From Neoechinorhynchus agilis (Eukaryota > Acanthocephala), in NCBI GenBank assembly GCA_051530055.1, contig CM121341.1, forward strand, positions 17,608,001-17,672,000: a stretch of 64,000 nt of DNA, given 5' to 3'. This document shows positions 1 through 11,870 of this stretch, in pieces (the stretch's first letter is position 1; each line of letters opens with the position of its first letter). Made by a program: the position numbers and the translations under genes. Below the pieces are notes generated by a model. That model saw nothing but the letters and a program-made list of their open reading frames with translations, ran no database searches and was not told where the DNA came from.

Positions 1-420
1 TACTTGCATTTTCCTCGGCTAAAAAATCTTGATAAAAACTCTGGATTGAGCCGATATATCGATTCAATAAATTTACACAACGACAAAAATTATCTCAATA
101 ACGAGATGATTATAACACGTAAAGCGACAAATCGAGCCATTAGTATTCCTTTCAATCGCCCGCCCTTTTCGCCATTTAAGTTTCCCTTCGAAATCGTATT
201 CGGGCAGGTGAAGTCATAAGAAGACAGTTTCCCATCGAACTGTTGATGTTCCGTCCTTTATCGTCGTCTCTGCTTAAATCGACCGGTTCGAGGAGAAATA
301 AAGAACCTTGAATGTGCATATTGAATCAAAAGTAGAAATAAAGAACCTTGAACGTGCTTATTTTCTTTCAAAATATTTTCTTTTTATTTTGAAAGTTCAA
401 ACAATCTGTTTGAAGCACAC
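1..420. other. non-coding start of window with a small direct repeat
   Basis: No gene is visible. Around 293-362 a block of about 20 bases beginning gaaataaagaaccttgaa occurs twice about 40 bp apart with one or two changes, a two-copy tandem duplication. The rest is AT-rich sequence with no coding signal I trust. Confidence 0.5.
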
Positions 421-925
421 TCACCACCTCCCGCCGAATTCCAGCTTTTGTCCTTCCTCGACCGTCGCCATCACGCTGGCAGCATTGCCCCGTTGTACTG
501 CCAGCGAGATATTTTGTCGAAGGAATACGCCTGCTCTTGAGTCTCCGGTTGCCTCTCTCAATTTCTTCGAGAGATCCTGGAGCAGAGAGAGTGCCGAGCT
601 GCCGAGCGCTCCATGCGTCTCTACCCCAAAGGAGACAAAATAGTGAGCCCTCGATAACTGAATATATTTCCGTACTTTCCTCCCTTCCGCTGCACTGGCG
701 GCACCACCGGCGATTTCGAGGGAGTAGGGGATGTTGCTGGCTGCGAGGGTATCCACACACGTGGCGTCCCACAGAAGGCATTTGCCCTCCCGCTACGGGA
801 AGACCGAAATTCCATCGGGCCTACGGCCGTCTAGTCTACAGAGGTGGGCGGGTTCCAGGATGTTCGGGAAGTTCGCCGTTCTAGACGCCCGAGAAATTGT
901 TCCATCTCGCAACCAAGTAAAATAA
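421..925 (-). mobile_element. retroelement-like protein fossil, copy A
   Basis: The minus strand carries pieces of a protein whose hallmark words include RPDG followed by a VFPW-like block, LAASN, GVET and AVQRGNAAS. From memory, this ending is common in reverse-transcriptase-bearing repeat proteins of many invertebrates. The family is uncertain. Two further copies lie at about 28.85-29.27 kb and 50.49-50.94 kb, coding on the same strand. It is a broken, 5'-incomplete fossil; the three copies have diverged clearly from each other, so it is not recent. Confidence 0.55.
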
Positions 926-960
926 ATGGATTCCAGCGACTCGTTTTTTTTAATAAAAAT

Positions 961-1236
961 ATGAGTACGCGCTTTATCCCCGAAAGTACGTAATATCAAA
1001 AAAGATTGGTCGTAATTGTAAGCCACTAATATATTTGTTTTCGTAGGATGGATATGCTAAGGAAGTTTGTGATGGACGCTGAATCGTTCAATAGGTACAA
1101 AGAAGAAGAAGCGATGTGGGAGGCAAGATTGGAGGATTTGCAACCAAGGCCTGAAAGGAAAAGTTCGAACGATCGCGTAATAAAAAGACGAAGTCGAAAG
1201 CAAACGGCTGATACACAAAAAGACTTAGGTCGATAG
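961..1236 (+). CDS. small two-exon protein, 72 aa, unrecognised
   Basis: Exon 1 is 961-989 and encodes MSTRFIPEST up to a phase-2 GTAATA donor. The intron is 990-1046 (57 bp, ending TTTTCGTAG). Exon 2 is 1047-1236. The summed exons (219 nt) divide by three and give a 72-residue, highly charged protein with an acidic helix (KEEEAMWEARLED) followed by a basic tail (RVIKRRSRKQ). There is no signal peptide or membrane segment. The tail could be a nuclear localisation signal, but I do not recognise the family. The start is the first ATG in frame after the retroelement fossil, and a longer 5' end through another exon cannot be excluded. Confidence 0.5.
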
Positions 1237-1340
1237 AATTCGACGTATGCTGAGAACTATTAGCGGGTTTGATCTTGTAAACTGAGGGAAAGTTTCGATT
1301 TACTTCATAAAACTGAGCTATACATTTGCGCGTACGGCTA

Positions 1341-3556
1341 TTCTATTGTTTACATATACGGTTTCGCGACATAGCAGTATTATGTTCATATGCATTAATA
1401 TGTTCATTTCTTGATTCATACATTTTCTAGTTTTCGTCCGAATTCGTCCGAGCGTTTGTCTGTGTTCATCTGCGTATTCGTTTTCTACATTCGCGCGATG
1501 TTTTGTGTTGGTGGGTAATTGGAGTTTAATTTTAAAACGTATTTATATTCTATTTTTATGGACGGTTTCGCAGGCTTGCAGTATTATGTTCGAATGCACT
1601 CGCTTATTCTCCTGTTCCTTCTTGCATTTTGGTGTTAACATCGGTATACATTACCGCGTGTTTTTGTTTGTTTTCATCCGTTCGTTTTTAAACGTTTGTC
1701 GCAATCGCGCACTATCATGAATTCGTGGGCGCTTTTGGTCTCATTTCATACGACGATATATTCTATTGTTTACATATACGGTTTCGCGACGTAGCAGTAT
1801 TATGTTCGTATGCATTAATATGTTCATTTCTTGATTCATACATTTTCTAGTTTTCGTCCGAATTCGTCCGAGCGTTTGTCTGTGTTCAGCTGCGTATTCG
1901 TTTGCTACATTCGCGCGATGTTTTGTGTTGGTGGGTAATTGGAGTTTAATTTTAAAACGTATTTATATTCTATTTTTATGGACGGTTTCGCAGGCTTGCA
2001 GTATTATGTTCGAATGCACTCGCTTATTCTCCTGTTCCTTCTTGCATTTTGGTGTTAACATCGGTATACATTACCGCGTGTTTTTGTTTGTTTTCATCCG
2101 TTCGTTTTTAAACGTTTGTCGCAATCGCGCACTATCATGAATTCGTGGGCGCTTTTGGTCTCATTTCATACGACGATATATTCTATTGTTTACATATACG
2201 GTTTCGCGACGTAGCAGTATTATGTTCGTATGCATTAATATGTTCATTTCTTGATTCATACATTTTCTAGTTTTCGTCCGAATTCGTCCGAGCGTTTGTC
2301 TGTGTTCAGCTGCGTATTCGTTTGCTACATTCGCGCGATGTTTTGTGTTGGTGGGTAATTGGAGTTTAATTTTAAAACGTATTTATATTCTATTTTTATG
2401 GACGGTTTCGCAGCTGGCTTGCAGTATTATGTTCAAATGCATTCACTTCTGTTGCTTCTTGCATTTTGGTGTTAACATCGGTATACATTACCGCGTGTTT
2501 TTGTTTGTTTTCATCCGTTCGTTTTTAAACGTTTGTCGCAATCGCGCACTATCATGAATTCGTGGGCGCTTTTGGTCTCATTTCATACGACGATATATTC
2601 TATTGTTTACATATACGGTTTCGCGACGTAGCAGTATTATGTTCGTATGCATTAATATGTTCATTTCTTGATTCATACATTTTCTAGTTTTCGTCCGAAT
2701 TCGTCCGAGCGTTTGTCTGTGTTCAGCTGCGTATTCGTTTGCTACATTCGCGCGATGTTTTGTGTTGGTTGGCCATTGCAGTTTAATTTTAAAACGTATT
2801 TATATTCTATTTTTATGGACGGTTTCGCAGCTGGCTTGCAGCATTATGTTCAAATGCATTCACTTATTATCCTGTTGCTTCTTGCATTTTGGTGTTAACA
2901 TCGGTATACATTACCGCGTGTTTTTGTTTGTTTTCATCCGTTCGTTTTTAAACGTTTGTCGCAATCGCGCACTATCATGAATTCGTGGGCGCTTTTGGTC
3001 TCATTTCATACGACGATATATTCTATTGTTTACATATACGGTTTCGCGACGTAGCAGTATTATGTTCGTATGCATTAATATGTTCATTTCTTGATTCATA
3101 CATTTTCTAGTTTTCGTCCGAATTCGTCCGCGTGTTTGTCTGCGTTCATCTGCGTATTCGTTTTCTACATTCGCGCGATGTTTTATGTTGGTGGGTAATT
3201 GGAGTTTAATTTTAAAACGTATTTATATTCTATTTTTATTTACGGTTTCGCAGCTTGCAGTATTATGTTCGAATACATTCACTTATTCTCCAGTTGCTTC
3301 ATGCATTTTGGTGTTAACATCAGTATACAATACCGCGTGTTTTTGTTTGTGTTCATCCGTGCGTTTTTCTATCGTTTATCGCAATCGCGCACTATCATGA
3401 ATTAGGAGGCGCTTTCGGTCTCATTTCATACGACGATATATTCTATTGTTAACGTATACGGTTTCGCCACGTAGCAGTATTAGGTTCGTATGCATTAATA
3501 TGTTCATCTCTTGATTCATACATTTTCTAGTTTTCGTCGGCATTCGTCCGCTTGAT
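1341..3556. repeat. satellite-like tandem array, about 420-bp unit, 5 units plus a partial sixth
   Basis: Units begin with ttctattgtttacatatacg at 1341, 1761, 2181, 2598 and 3021, with a diverged start at 3441, giving periods of 420, 420, 417, 423 and 420. The first two units differ by about four bases; the third and fourth carry small indels, and the last is the most diverged. Each unit seems to consist of two related halves of about 210 bp: both contain ggtttcgc followed by gcagtattatgttcg, and both contain a ttttcgtccg or ttttcatccg block. The array therefore looks like a dimeric higher-order repeat. The roughly 71-codon open frame repeated in each unit follows from the repetition and has no coding character. 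Confidence 0.9.
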
Positions 3557-4055
3557 TATGTAGTCGTTTTCACATTCAATATTGTGCAAGCAGTCCCTCT
3601 TCAAATCTCTGCACGAATCTTAAAGAAGTACCGAAATAATTCTCCTGCAAATTCAAGTGTTCATGAAGACCTAAAAATACGTGGTTCCTTTTCTTTGTTA
3701 TTTAACAAATAAACGTTTTATTATTAATAGATTGTAGTTTTGTAGAATACATTCATAGTATTTTCGTTTTAGAAATTTTATGTACGGTTTAATAACTTTG
3801 CTTTTATGTTGTTTTTATATCTCACATAAATTCGTAATGAATATATTGTTATCGAATTATCTGTAATGTTCTGTTTAAGTCTTCCTCTATGCACAACTAT
3901 TGAGATATTATTTCCATCGTTTTCGTTGGAATGTTTACGAATCCACCCTATTTTTTGATGGAATATTTATCCTTTCGACTTGTATGACAAGTAGATTTCT
4001 TATACATTCGCATTGTCAGTCCTTATATTATTTATTTCGGAACAACCAACTGAAA
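3557..4055. other. AT-rich spacer
   Basis: Lies between the end of the satellite array and the stop codon of the IMPACT gene. It is probably the 3' flank of that minus-strand gene. I see no coding signal or repeat in it. Confidence 0.5.
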
Positions 4056-5223
4056 TCAATTTTTTCTCTTTTGTTTACCACACAATTTTCGAGTGTCGGA
4101 AGTAAATCCACCCGTCACCAGTGCTTCTTTTGCGACGTTTTTGATATGTTTGAACCTATCTGGTCCAAGTTTTATGCCGCCATACCATCTACTGACTACG
4201 ACTAAAACATTGCGGGCATTCATAATCTGAACATTTGTCTGTGGTTGGAGTTTTTTGGATTAAACTAACACTAAGAAGGTGAGCAAGCCGGGATCCTGCC
4301 GCTGTTTCACCATCATCTTCATTATCTTCAATAATAGATCCTGTTTCGGTAACGATTCTAAAAGACAGTGATAGCGACATTTGAAAATATTTATTAAGGT
4401 TAACCGATAAGCGTAAATATTGTGAAGAGCGGTAGAGATTTTACGATCATTTTTAAGTACAATTAGAACTTTTTTGGCCTGTTGATAAAAACGACCATTA
4501 AAATGACGCTATTAATAAAAATAATAATACTTGATCAGCTGAATGAACGCAGACTGCATGAGCTTGGAACACACTTTTTCTATCAACCACTTGTTCTCCG
4601 TGGAAAATATTAAAATCTTCAGCTTTCGGAGCAATCTCAACTTTAGAATCAGGTTTGCCCAGAATTGGACGAAGATCAACATGTGAGCGATCAGTTAGAC
4701 TATCTTTTGCAAATAATTGGTCCATTTCGCTTTTTAATTCGGACAGTAGTTCGTATAGAACCGGAGTGCCTTTATGCGTTCTTCAAGATATTTTAGCAAT
4801 CAAGGTAAGAAAAGATATTACCGAGAAATCATTGTTAGCTTTTGAGCTATTTCTGATAAATCTTTTAAAGACGGCTGTGCCCTGGATTCATCGATCTAAA
4901 AACGAAAACATATCCCAAAAAAACTCACGTTAGACTAATTATGTTCAACGATTCTTTAAACGGATACGCTTTTGGAAATTGTACCTTTAAATGTGATCGA
5001 CCATTTTCTAAACCGAGTCATCAGGCTCACTTGGAGATCGACAGTAGGTGCATTTGGAGGACGGTAGACGAATTTAAACATTCTTGTGTTTTTGTCAACC
5101 TCTTTCCACTGAGCATGATCAAAAATACATTCAACTGCTACTCTTTCATCATTCTGTATTCTCGATGAACACCATCATTTGACTTAAATCTAGTCTGAAT
5201 ACCTGCTCTTCTTCGTAATCCAT
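4056..5223 (-). CDS. IMPACT: IMPACT homologue (RWD domain plus UPF0029/YigZ-like domain), 8 exons
   Basis: Exons on the minus strand: 5223-5203, 5153-5031, 4984-4929, 4881-4822, 4780-4531, 4478-4405, 4357-4270 and 4226-4056. They sum to 843 nt, or 280 aa, and all introns are 40-53 bp. The N-terminal part is an RWD domain (PKAYPF before a helical half). The C-terminal part has the family signatures DRKSVFQAH, HNIYAYR, EDDGETAAG and VVVSRWYGGIKLGPDRF. IMPACT proteins bind GCN1 and restrain activation of the eIF2-alpha kinase GCN2, so this is probably a cytosolic translational-control protein. The length is close to the vertebrate protein. The start is the ATG opening the acidic MDYEEEQ leader. 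It is followed 388 bp upstream by the stop of another minus-strand gene, WDR83. Confidence 0.93.
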
Positions 5224-5610
5224 TCAAATGTCTGAAAATGTAATCTCTTTTGTAGACGAAGGGAAGCAAAGAATGGTAGTTGTTATACTTTATCGCGTAT
5301 ACATTCAGGAAAAAAGTGCAGAATATTTAAAAAATCTTCTAGATATTTCGAATAATGTCCTTGTGAATTTGCTAATTTTATCAACATCATTTCGTTTAGA
5401 AACGTTTAAAGATGTGTAAGAATAAAATTAAATGTCCGTCATTTTCATTTAAGGAGCCACTGTTTACCGAAGACGAAAACTAGTTAGATTTCTAAACGAC
5501 TCGGAAATATCAATCGTGATGATCATCACATCTCCATCGGAGTTAAATAAAATGAAGCAGTAAATGGTATACCACTGACGTTTGTTTAGCCTATCAAAAT
5601 AAAAACAACA

Positions 5611-6662
5611 TTACATTTGAACCTTTCGCTCCCAAAGATAAATCATTCGATCATTAGCAGCCAAAATTTTATCCTCTTTTGGATGAGCACGGACGCATGA
5701 ACAGTTAAGTCCGCAGTTCAATGTAGCTATAGTTTTTGCCGTCATTAAGTCCCACACCCGTACAAGCCCATCTTCAGAGCCTATCAATACTCTGCTACCG
5801 TCGTAATTACAGTCACATTGGACAATTAGATCTTTACAGACATGACCCCGATATGAGTTCAGTAATTTTCCATTTGATCGGTTCAATAAGCGAAGGACGC
5901 TGTCGGTAGACGAGATGAGAATTGATCTCGCTGGTGCTATTTTGACGGAAGTGACTGGTTGTCCTAAAAATGGTGCTGATTGTGATCGACTATTTTTTAG
6001 AGCTAAGGAGGAAATCAGTGAGATTACAAATCGATCATTTTCATCATTAATATTCGTTAAAAGATATCAAACTGTTCGAAAACAAAAACTAGCACCAAAA
6101 TGACGCAATCAATCACGACCTTCCTATTTCGGATATCATACGAGTAAATTTTTCCGTCTAGACACGACACAACGAAGAATCGATCGATTTCCGAAGAATC
6201 AATCGACGTAAGGCTATCTTTTGCATGTTTGATTGTCTGACAAAGAGCATTGGGCTTTCTAGTGTCCCATATACAACACGAAGTGTCCATGGACACGGAG
6301 ATTATACCATTAGATCCAATATATCGGACTCCATTTATCCTAGCTCGGTGACCACAGAGACGCCGGATGATTTTAGCATTTGAAACATCCCAGCAAATTA
6401 CGGATTTATCCGCACTACCGGAAACAATGAAATGATTATCTGTGCTAGAATGAACAGATAATACGTCCTGGCTGTGCCCGCAGTAGGACTCAAGAACGGA
6501 GTTTGTGCTCAATGAAGAGAGGACGACTTTGGATTTGCTATGACCAGAAAGTATGAAGTTTCCCGTAGAATCGAATGATGTGCATCGAATTGCGCCGTGA
6601 ATGGTGGGAGTTTCCAACGTCTGACCAAGGCAGTATTCGTCACTATTCATTGTCTTATGCAA
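5611..6662 (-). CDS. WDR83: WDR83/MORG1-like WD40-repeat protein, 2 exons
   Basis: Exon 1 runs from 6662 to about 6107 and exon 2 from about 5975 to 5611, giving about 306 aa, close to human WDR83 (315 aa). Repeats end in WD-type dipeptides (ICWDVS, CIWDTRK, VRVWDL), and the last exon has NSYRGHVCKDLIVQCD and AANDRMIYLWE, which align with the C-terminal blades of WDR83. The family scaffolds ERK-pathway kinases and is also found in spliceosomes. The exon junction is not certain: no phase-compatible GT donor lies near the end of exon 1, but a GC donor after GATT joined to the AG at 5977-5976 restores frame. There are several in-frame codons before the chosen ATG, so a slightly different start is possible. 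Confidence 0.87.
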
Positions 6663-7509
6663 AATCTCTAGTTTAAAGCCGCCCTAATTTTCTAAATTTT
6701 GTCTAAGGAAAATTCGCGATCTCATTCTTTCGAATGTTCACCCTAAAAAATTTTAAAGCTTTCCGATTCTCGATCTTTCAGCGCCTGTATAGATAAAATG
6801 TTGGATTGCATTCTTGTGACCGAATTTGTAGAGTTTATCTTTTATTGTGATTGGCGAGGTTACCTCGCGAAACATTTCCAATAAATCAAATGTGTAATGA
6901 CCGGGATTATTTTCACCAAAAGTATACTTTGATTAACTCGAAGGATTTTCTATCAATAACAAAACCGTAATCTTGGTTAACTGTCACCAGAAGAGTTCAT
7001 TTTATCAAACGCAATATTTATTGTGACAATAGAGACTTTGAAAGATACCCCCAAAGATGTTCATTTACACGCATCAAAAAGCTTTTTGTTTAATTAGCCA
7101 CACCCAGAAAACGCTTCCTTCCTAGTCAAATGTTCTCTATTTCTAAAAGTTAACTTCTCTTAACTAATAATCAAATAAATTGTTCGGATTATCGTCTCTA
7201 AGAAATTCATCAAAAAAATAAGGCTAAATCAATTCGGAAAATCAAATATATTGGTCGAAACTCTTCGACGAGAGATCGTATAACTTGGAAAATTTTTGCT
7301 AGACCACCATTATGCTGAATTAAATTATAAACATAAAGCCGTGATCGATTTAAGTCGATCCAAGGTGAGATTCACAGATCGTGTTATTCTGTATAATCGA
7401 AAAAGTCGGTCGTTTTCTAATACATTAGCTGAAAAAACTTAAGCTAATATAACTTTGTTTTTATTAACACGCTGAACCGAACCAAAAACCTGAAAACATC
7501 TCATTACTT
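6663..7509. other. intergenic, with one hairpin-repeat remnant
   Basis: No coding region is convincing. At about 6852-6935 there is a single arm of the hairpin repeat that is complete at 13543-13742: a GCGAGG/CCTCGC stem, then GAAACATTTCC, then AATAAAT, then TAATGACCGGGATTATT. It is evidently a dispersed repeat tail. Confidence 0.6.
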
Positions 7510-8771
7510 TCACTTCGGAGACATATGAAGCCTTAGTTGACTGTAAAATACTTGGTAATCGACTAAAAGTGTCGAAACTGGCATTCCCGAGAGCCCATCA
7601 TCAAAGTTAATTTGTCTGTAAAGCACACGAGAATGTTTTCTGCGAATCGACCTCGCCATAAGGCACATTACCAAGTGTTTGTGTGTTGATAACACGCAAC
7701 CCGATTCTTCGAAAAGATTATTTCGTTCATTTTCCTTGTGTTTCTGGTAAAGCAGTCACAAAAGGAAACCAGCTAGTCGTCTCAAGGTTATCTTTTCACT
7801 TTCTTGTCTTTTTGACCTATTTACAAGTCATCAACCGTCTACTTATCTTCGTCCAATTAGAAGAAATGACTCCATTTATCGCTTTTCCGTGAACTGAACC
7901 AGTGCTTTAAAAAAGGGCACCAGCAGTGTAACCCAAACTCTTTATGTTTTACTAACCTAAAGTGTTTACTTGTTTCGTAACTGACTAAATAGTTCTCTAA
8001 GCATATAAATGCAAATATCACTACCATCCAAGCCGATATCTCATAGAAATTTGGGCAAACAGCGACCAATATCAAGTTCAGTTCATATAACATCAAACTT
8101 TAGAAAATTGGTCGACAAGTCAATTGCATCTTGGAAATGCTTGCGCAATATACCCCTTTTTCTTTAGGTACTTGAGAGTTTCCCGTGTCATGCTGGTCTA
8201 TTTTATCATGAAGGAATAAATACGTTTTAATGGTCTATTACATAGAATTTTTGTATTTCTTAATGTAGACGTCTCAATCACTTTATGAACAAATATTATA
8301 ATTGCCATTGTTGTACTTTTCACATACAAAATCTCATTTAAACTTTCAAAATTTGTTAAATACATCATGCACACAGTCATTCACATCCTTTTGATTTCAG
8401 AGAAATTGTAGTCGCTGAGAATTTCAAGGACAACTTAATACGAAGGTAACTAAAAAATTTGGACGCTAACTTTTAGTACAATTAGGATGCCTTTCATCTC
8501 TTCTTATCTCTCTATTGTAGATAGACAATTAAATTAAACCGCTACTTTTGACCTCAAAAATTATATGTTTAAAATTTTACCCGAATTTTCGAAAACGATT
8601 CAGTGATCTCGGAAATGCTGCTACTATTGAATTTACAAATATTCCCAAACGTTTTTGAGTGCTTGCAAAGTAGTCGCTGATCTTACCCATACTGACATTT
8701 CGCAGACAGTTCATTATCATCGCCAAAAATGCACTATGATCTGAAATGCCAAAGTATCTTTGGAATTCCAA
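7510..8771 (-). CDS. possible multi-exon membrane-protein gene, unresolved
   Basis: The minus strand has a series of short open stretches. The best, 8096 to about 7951, contains a strongly hydrophobic segment (MLYELNLILVAVCP, then WMVVIFAFICLENYLV). It ends at a good phase-2 GTTAGT donor with a 52-bp intron to an AAAG acceptor, after which the frame stays open. Further hydrophobic or mixed stretches lie at 8380-8198 and 8771-8577, and a possible last exon at 7695-7510. Together they could be a multi-pass receptor-like protein, but I could not chain them into one frame. Unrelated chance ORFs or a decayed gene are equally possible. Confidence 0.25.
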
Positions 8772-9275
8772 AAAAAGGTTCCCGTCAACTTGGTTGATTC
8801 CAGTGTGCCACCGTCGCTAATGTAAGTGACTCTAAAGTGCCACACATGCCGTGGAGCGGTGTAGCGCAACACTTTGTTGCTACAATAAGCAATAAGTCTT
8901 CCAATATTTTCGAGACACGGATGTACTTGGCGATAATCGGCATCGATGATCGCAGGATCCTGGGGTTATATCACTCAGTATAGAAGCTTGCATAACTTTA
9001 TTCCTGACATCATGCCGTCTTCCAACGCCACGAGCTGAATCTGCGGAATAGCAGTCATGTTTTCGAATATACGGCTCTCAAACTCGATAGACCTTATCTA
9101 GATATAGTCTGGCACGTGCGTCTCTCTAAATCGGTCAAATAAGTACACTTCTCAACGACTAGATTCCTAGACATCTAAATGTCATACTTCTTAGAAGAGC
9201 TTGATTTTGTAAGTTGCCCTTAAAATTGGACTATATAGGTCACAAGAATCAGTCAAATAGGATTTCAGTTTAGAT
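8772..9275. other. intergenic, upstream of the FEZ homologue
   Basis: No recognised feature. It presumably holds the promoter of the plus-strand FEZ gene, but no TATA element or other motif stands out. Confidence 0.4.
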
Positions 9276-10946
9276 ATGAAACAGGAATCTTTTGGCTACG
9301 ACGATGACCCCTTGACTCAAAGTGCTAATGAGATAATCAGTGAAATCGATTCTATTCTAAGGGTGCGTATTTTAGCATTCGATTAAAGAGAATATTCGTT
9401 AAAAATGCATCTAGGATACGGGTGTGAAAGAAGATCTCTTACCACGCAATACCTATTTTGAAAGTATGTACGACAGTGGAGTTCAGATGGAGGACAGCGT
9501 TCATCAATGTGAACTGAACCGATCGAATGGGAGCACTTACGCATTTTCTGGAATCAGTTTAGATGACGGAGGTGAAAAAGCAGAATGGATGCGGTTCCAG
9601 CACTGGACTATTGAAGGTGATTTTGTGATCGACGATGTAGCGAAATATAGTATATATTGTTAAGACATTGAGAAAGCAAAACTAAGTGAAAGTGGAGTGG
9701 AATCATTGTTGGCTGAGATCGATGCTGCAATTCAAATGGCATCCGATGCACTGGTTCAAGTGAGTACTTTTTTATTTATTCTATAGCCAATACTTTAAAC
9801 GCAATCTTTTTATTAGTGCGAAAGTAAATTTGCGTTGTATTTTGTGTTGCAAAAGTGCAATATCTGTTACAGATTTGTAAAGAAATTTAACACGAAGACC
9901 TCGTTTTAACACTAAATTCAATTTGTTCTTTTTTTAACGCAATTACACGCTCAATTTTATTTTATTTTCACAATCGATCGAATTACTTAACCAATATAGA
10001 TCTTTAGCAAGTAAACGAACAGTTTAAAGCAATCTCTAATCTGATTAATTAGAAGGTCTAGTTTCCGTTATCGAATAACTTCTTCAAGCCCACAGCCCAC
10101 GGTTTGTATAAATTCGTCTATGCTTGAGGTCGTCTCTACTCTCGTCGTTTGATTGCGATTTCATATTACATTCTAATAATCTATTCAATTATATTTTTTA
10201 TTTCGGAATTTCATTCGTCGATTTTACTGTCTACTGTCATGCCTTTAAGTCAATGAACCCACAAAGCGATTAAAGTTGACGGGGTAATCTGCTATACGCC
10301 TTCTGTTGATTTGCAGTTCACACCCGCTATTGTACCCGTCTGAGATTGATCTATCTTATCGGAGATCGATTTTTTAAAATTTTTCCACGGTGCATCTTTG
10401 GATAACTCTTTCACTTAAAAACTGATTAATTTCATTTCCTTTGTAGCCCTTTTGTCCCCTCCTTTGTAACTGCCCTCTAGCTACTGTGATCCATTATGTC
10501 GAAAACACATCAACCAGACGGATTCCCAAATTAAGCTAATCCAATTTTAACATTCTAGGAATTCACAATTTCCGACGATTTGGATTTCGAAAGAGAAGTA
10601 AGATGCCGATTCGTGGACATCGTGTTGTCAATAAAAGCAAAAAGATCCGAAAATGAACTAATGGGATGGCACCTCAATCTTTTTAGTGACACTGAAAAAT
10701 CCAACAAACAACAAATAACGACTGTTCCTTACAATGTTCCAAATATTGATTCCTACAGCCTATCAGATATTCAGATTTTAAACAATCGTGAGTTTATTGA
10801 ATTCTTTTTGTTTGGCAAGACGCTAACTTGGTCTTGAAGTTTTGGCGGCTATTCGAGACAATAATTCGTCCGTTGGAAATTTTCTTACCAAGTATTTATT
10901 AGAAGGTTTGAACGACGACAATCACCTTTTTTTATCAACTAAGTAA
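9276..10946 (+). CDS. FEZ1: FEZ1/FEZ2/UNC-76 homologue, 5 exons, 239 aa
   Basis: Exons: 9276-9362, 9415-9616, 9665-9759, 10559-10787 and 10840-10946, summing to 720 nt. Three introns are 48-52 bp; the third is 799 bp. The C-terminal half matches the FEZ core: LAEIDAAIQMASDALVQ (a leucine-rich helix), then DLDFEREV, then TTVPYN, then LSDIQILNN, then a helix ending LTKYLLEGL. FEZ proteins are kinesin-1 cargo adaptors in axonal transport and growth. At 239 aa this copy is much shorter than vertebrate FEZ1 (392 aa): the acidic N-terminal region is reduced. The start is the ATG after the last upstream stop. A possible AATAAA polyadenylation signal lies near 11032. Confidence 0.85.
9760..10558 (+). 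other. long third intron of the FEZ homologue
   Basis: A 799-bp intron starting GTGAGT and ending ATTCTAG, more than ten times the length of its neighbours. I see no nested gene or clear repeat inside. Its length makes it the natural place for an enhancer, alternative first exon or insertion remnant, but the sequence does not show which. Confidence 0.6.
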
Positions 10947-11204
10947 GTAAATCTAGTGGTTTGTCGACCTGTTCGACATACACGCGAACCATGAAAATCT
11001 ATGAGCGTTCAGATATTCTGTAAAATATTATAATAAATCAATTATTTTTATTCGCAGTTTATTGGCCTAATTAATCAAGTTTTGTTTCAAATGAACACTT
11101 AGGTGGGCTGTTGCAATGATAAAGAGGCTCTTTATTTTCGAGCTTTCACCGTTTTACAGCTTAATTTCAGGAATCTACAAAAAAGCGCCATGATGTGAAG
11201 TGCG

Positions 11205-11870
11205 TTAAAGTAGCAATATCGAAGCGTAAAGTTCGTCTTGCTTGTTGAGCAATTCTGGAGCTCTGTCGAGCTGATGTCCAGAATTCTCATTCGCATTGTC
11301 TACGGAAACATCGTCGCCTTCAAACCGCTCGGGATATAAGTAGTGCTGCGGTGATAGATAGTTCCAACGGGTCCTTGGCCTCAAACCTAACTGGCTTAGA
11401 GAGTTTTATTCTCCGCCGCTGTGGCCCTCTGAGTGGTGCTTAGTCCATGTCGTGGCCATGATTTTTCGACGTTCAATCAAACGACGTTGAGTTTTGCCTA
11501 TCGTTCGAAGGTCATCTCGTAGGCCACGTTGCGTCGAGTACAAATCTTGTCGGCCATTAATGTCCACGGACTTCCTTGGGCACGACGCTGGTCGTGTTTC
11601 CGGCGTTTCATGATGTCCAGCTCTCGTCAGGATTCCCGGACAATCCGAACATCCATTCTTGATCGTCTCAGGAGCTTTCGAACGTCACTAGTGATCTTTT
11701 CACTGATATGTGGAATCCTGAGAATCGGTTTTCCTTCATATCGATTCCGTCCGCGCGATCTCGTTACGTTTCTCCGTTCATTAATAACACCGTCGTTGGA
11801 ATCGCACATTCTAATCTTTTACGTAAATACCATTATGCGCGAAAATTGCGTTCAACATCTCTAACGCCAA
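11205..11870 (-). mobile_element. degenerate C-terminal part of a GIY-YIG-bearing retroelement
   Basis: Minus-strand pieces read KPILRIPHISEKITSDVRK with a following RIV motif, then a block ending CTRRNVAYEM, then IGKTQRRLIERR. This order (linker, cysteine region, GIY-YIG-like start) is typical of the tail of Penelope-like and related retroelements with a C-terminal GIY-YIG endonuclease. It is an old, broken fragment with no N-terminal reverse-transcriptase part nearby. The neighbouring Penelope-like element at 13.7-15.0 kb is a different copy and probably a different family. Confidence 0.45.

Noticed and set aside
4-219. Plus-strand frame of 71 codons at the window start
   Set aside because: No family, splice or promoter support; composition looks random.
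1505-3405. Repeated open frames of about 71 codons, one per satellite unit
   Set aside because: They exist because the DNA repeats; composition is Phe/Ile/Cys-rich, frames vary with small indels, and no start context or homology supports coding.
1341-3556. CRISPR-like array
   Set aside because: The 420-bp unit length, absence of unique spacers and eukaryotic context rule it out.
3900-4205. Plus-strand frame of 101 codons
   Set aside because: It overlaps the last exon of IMPACT on the other strand, which has clear homology; this frame is its shadow plus flank.
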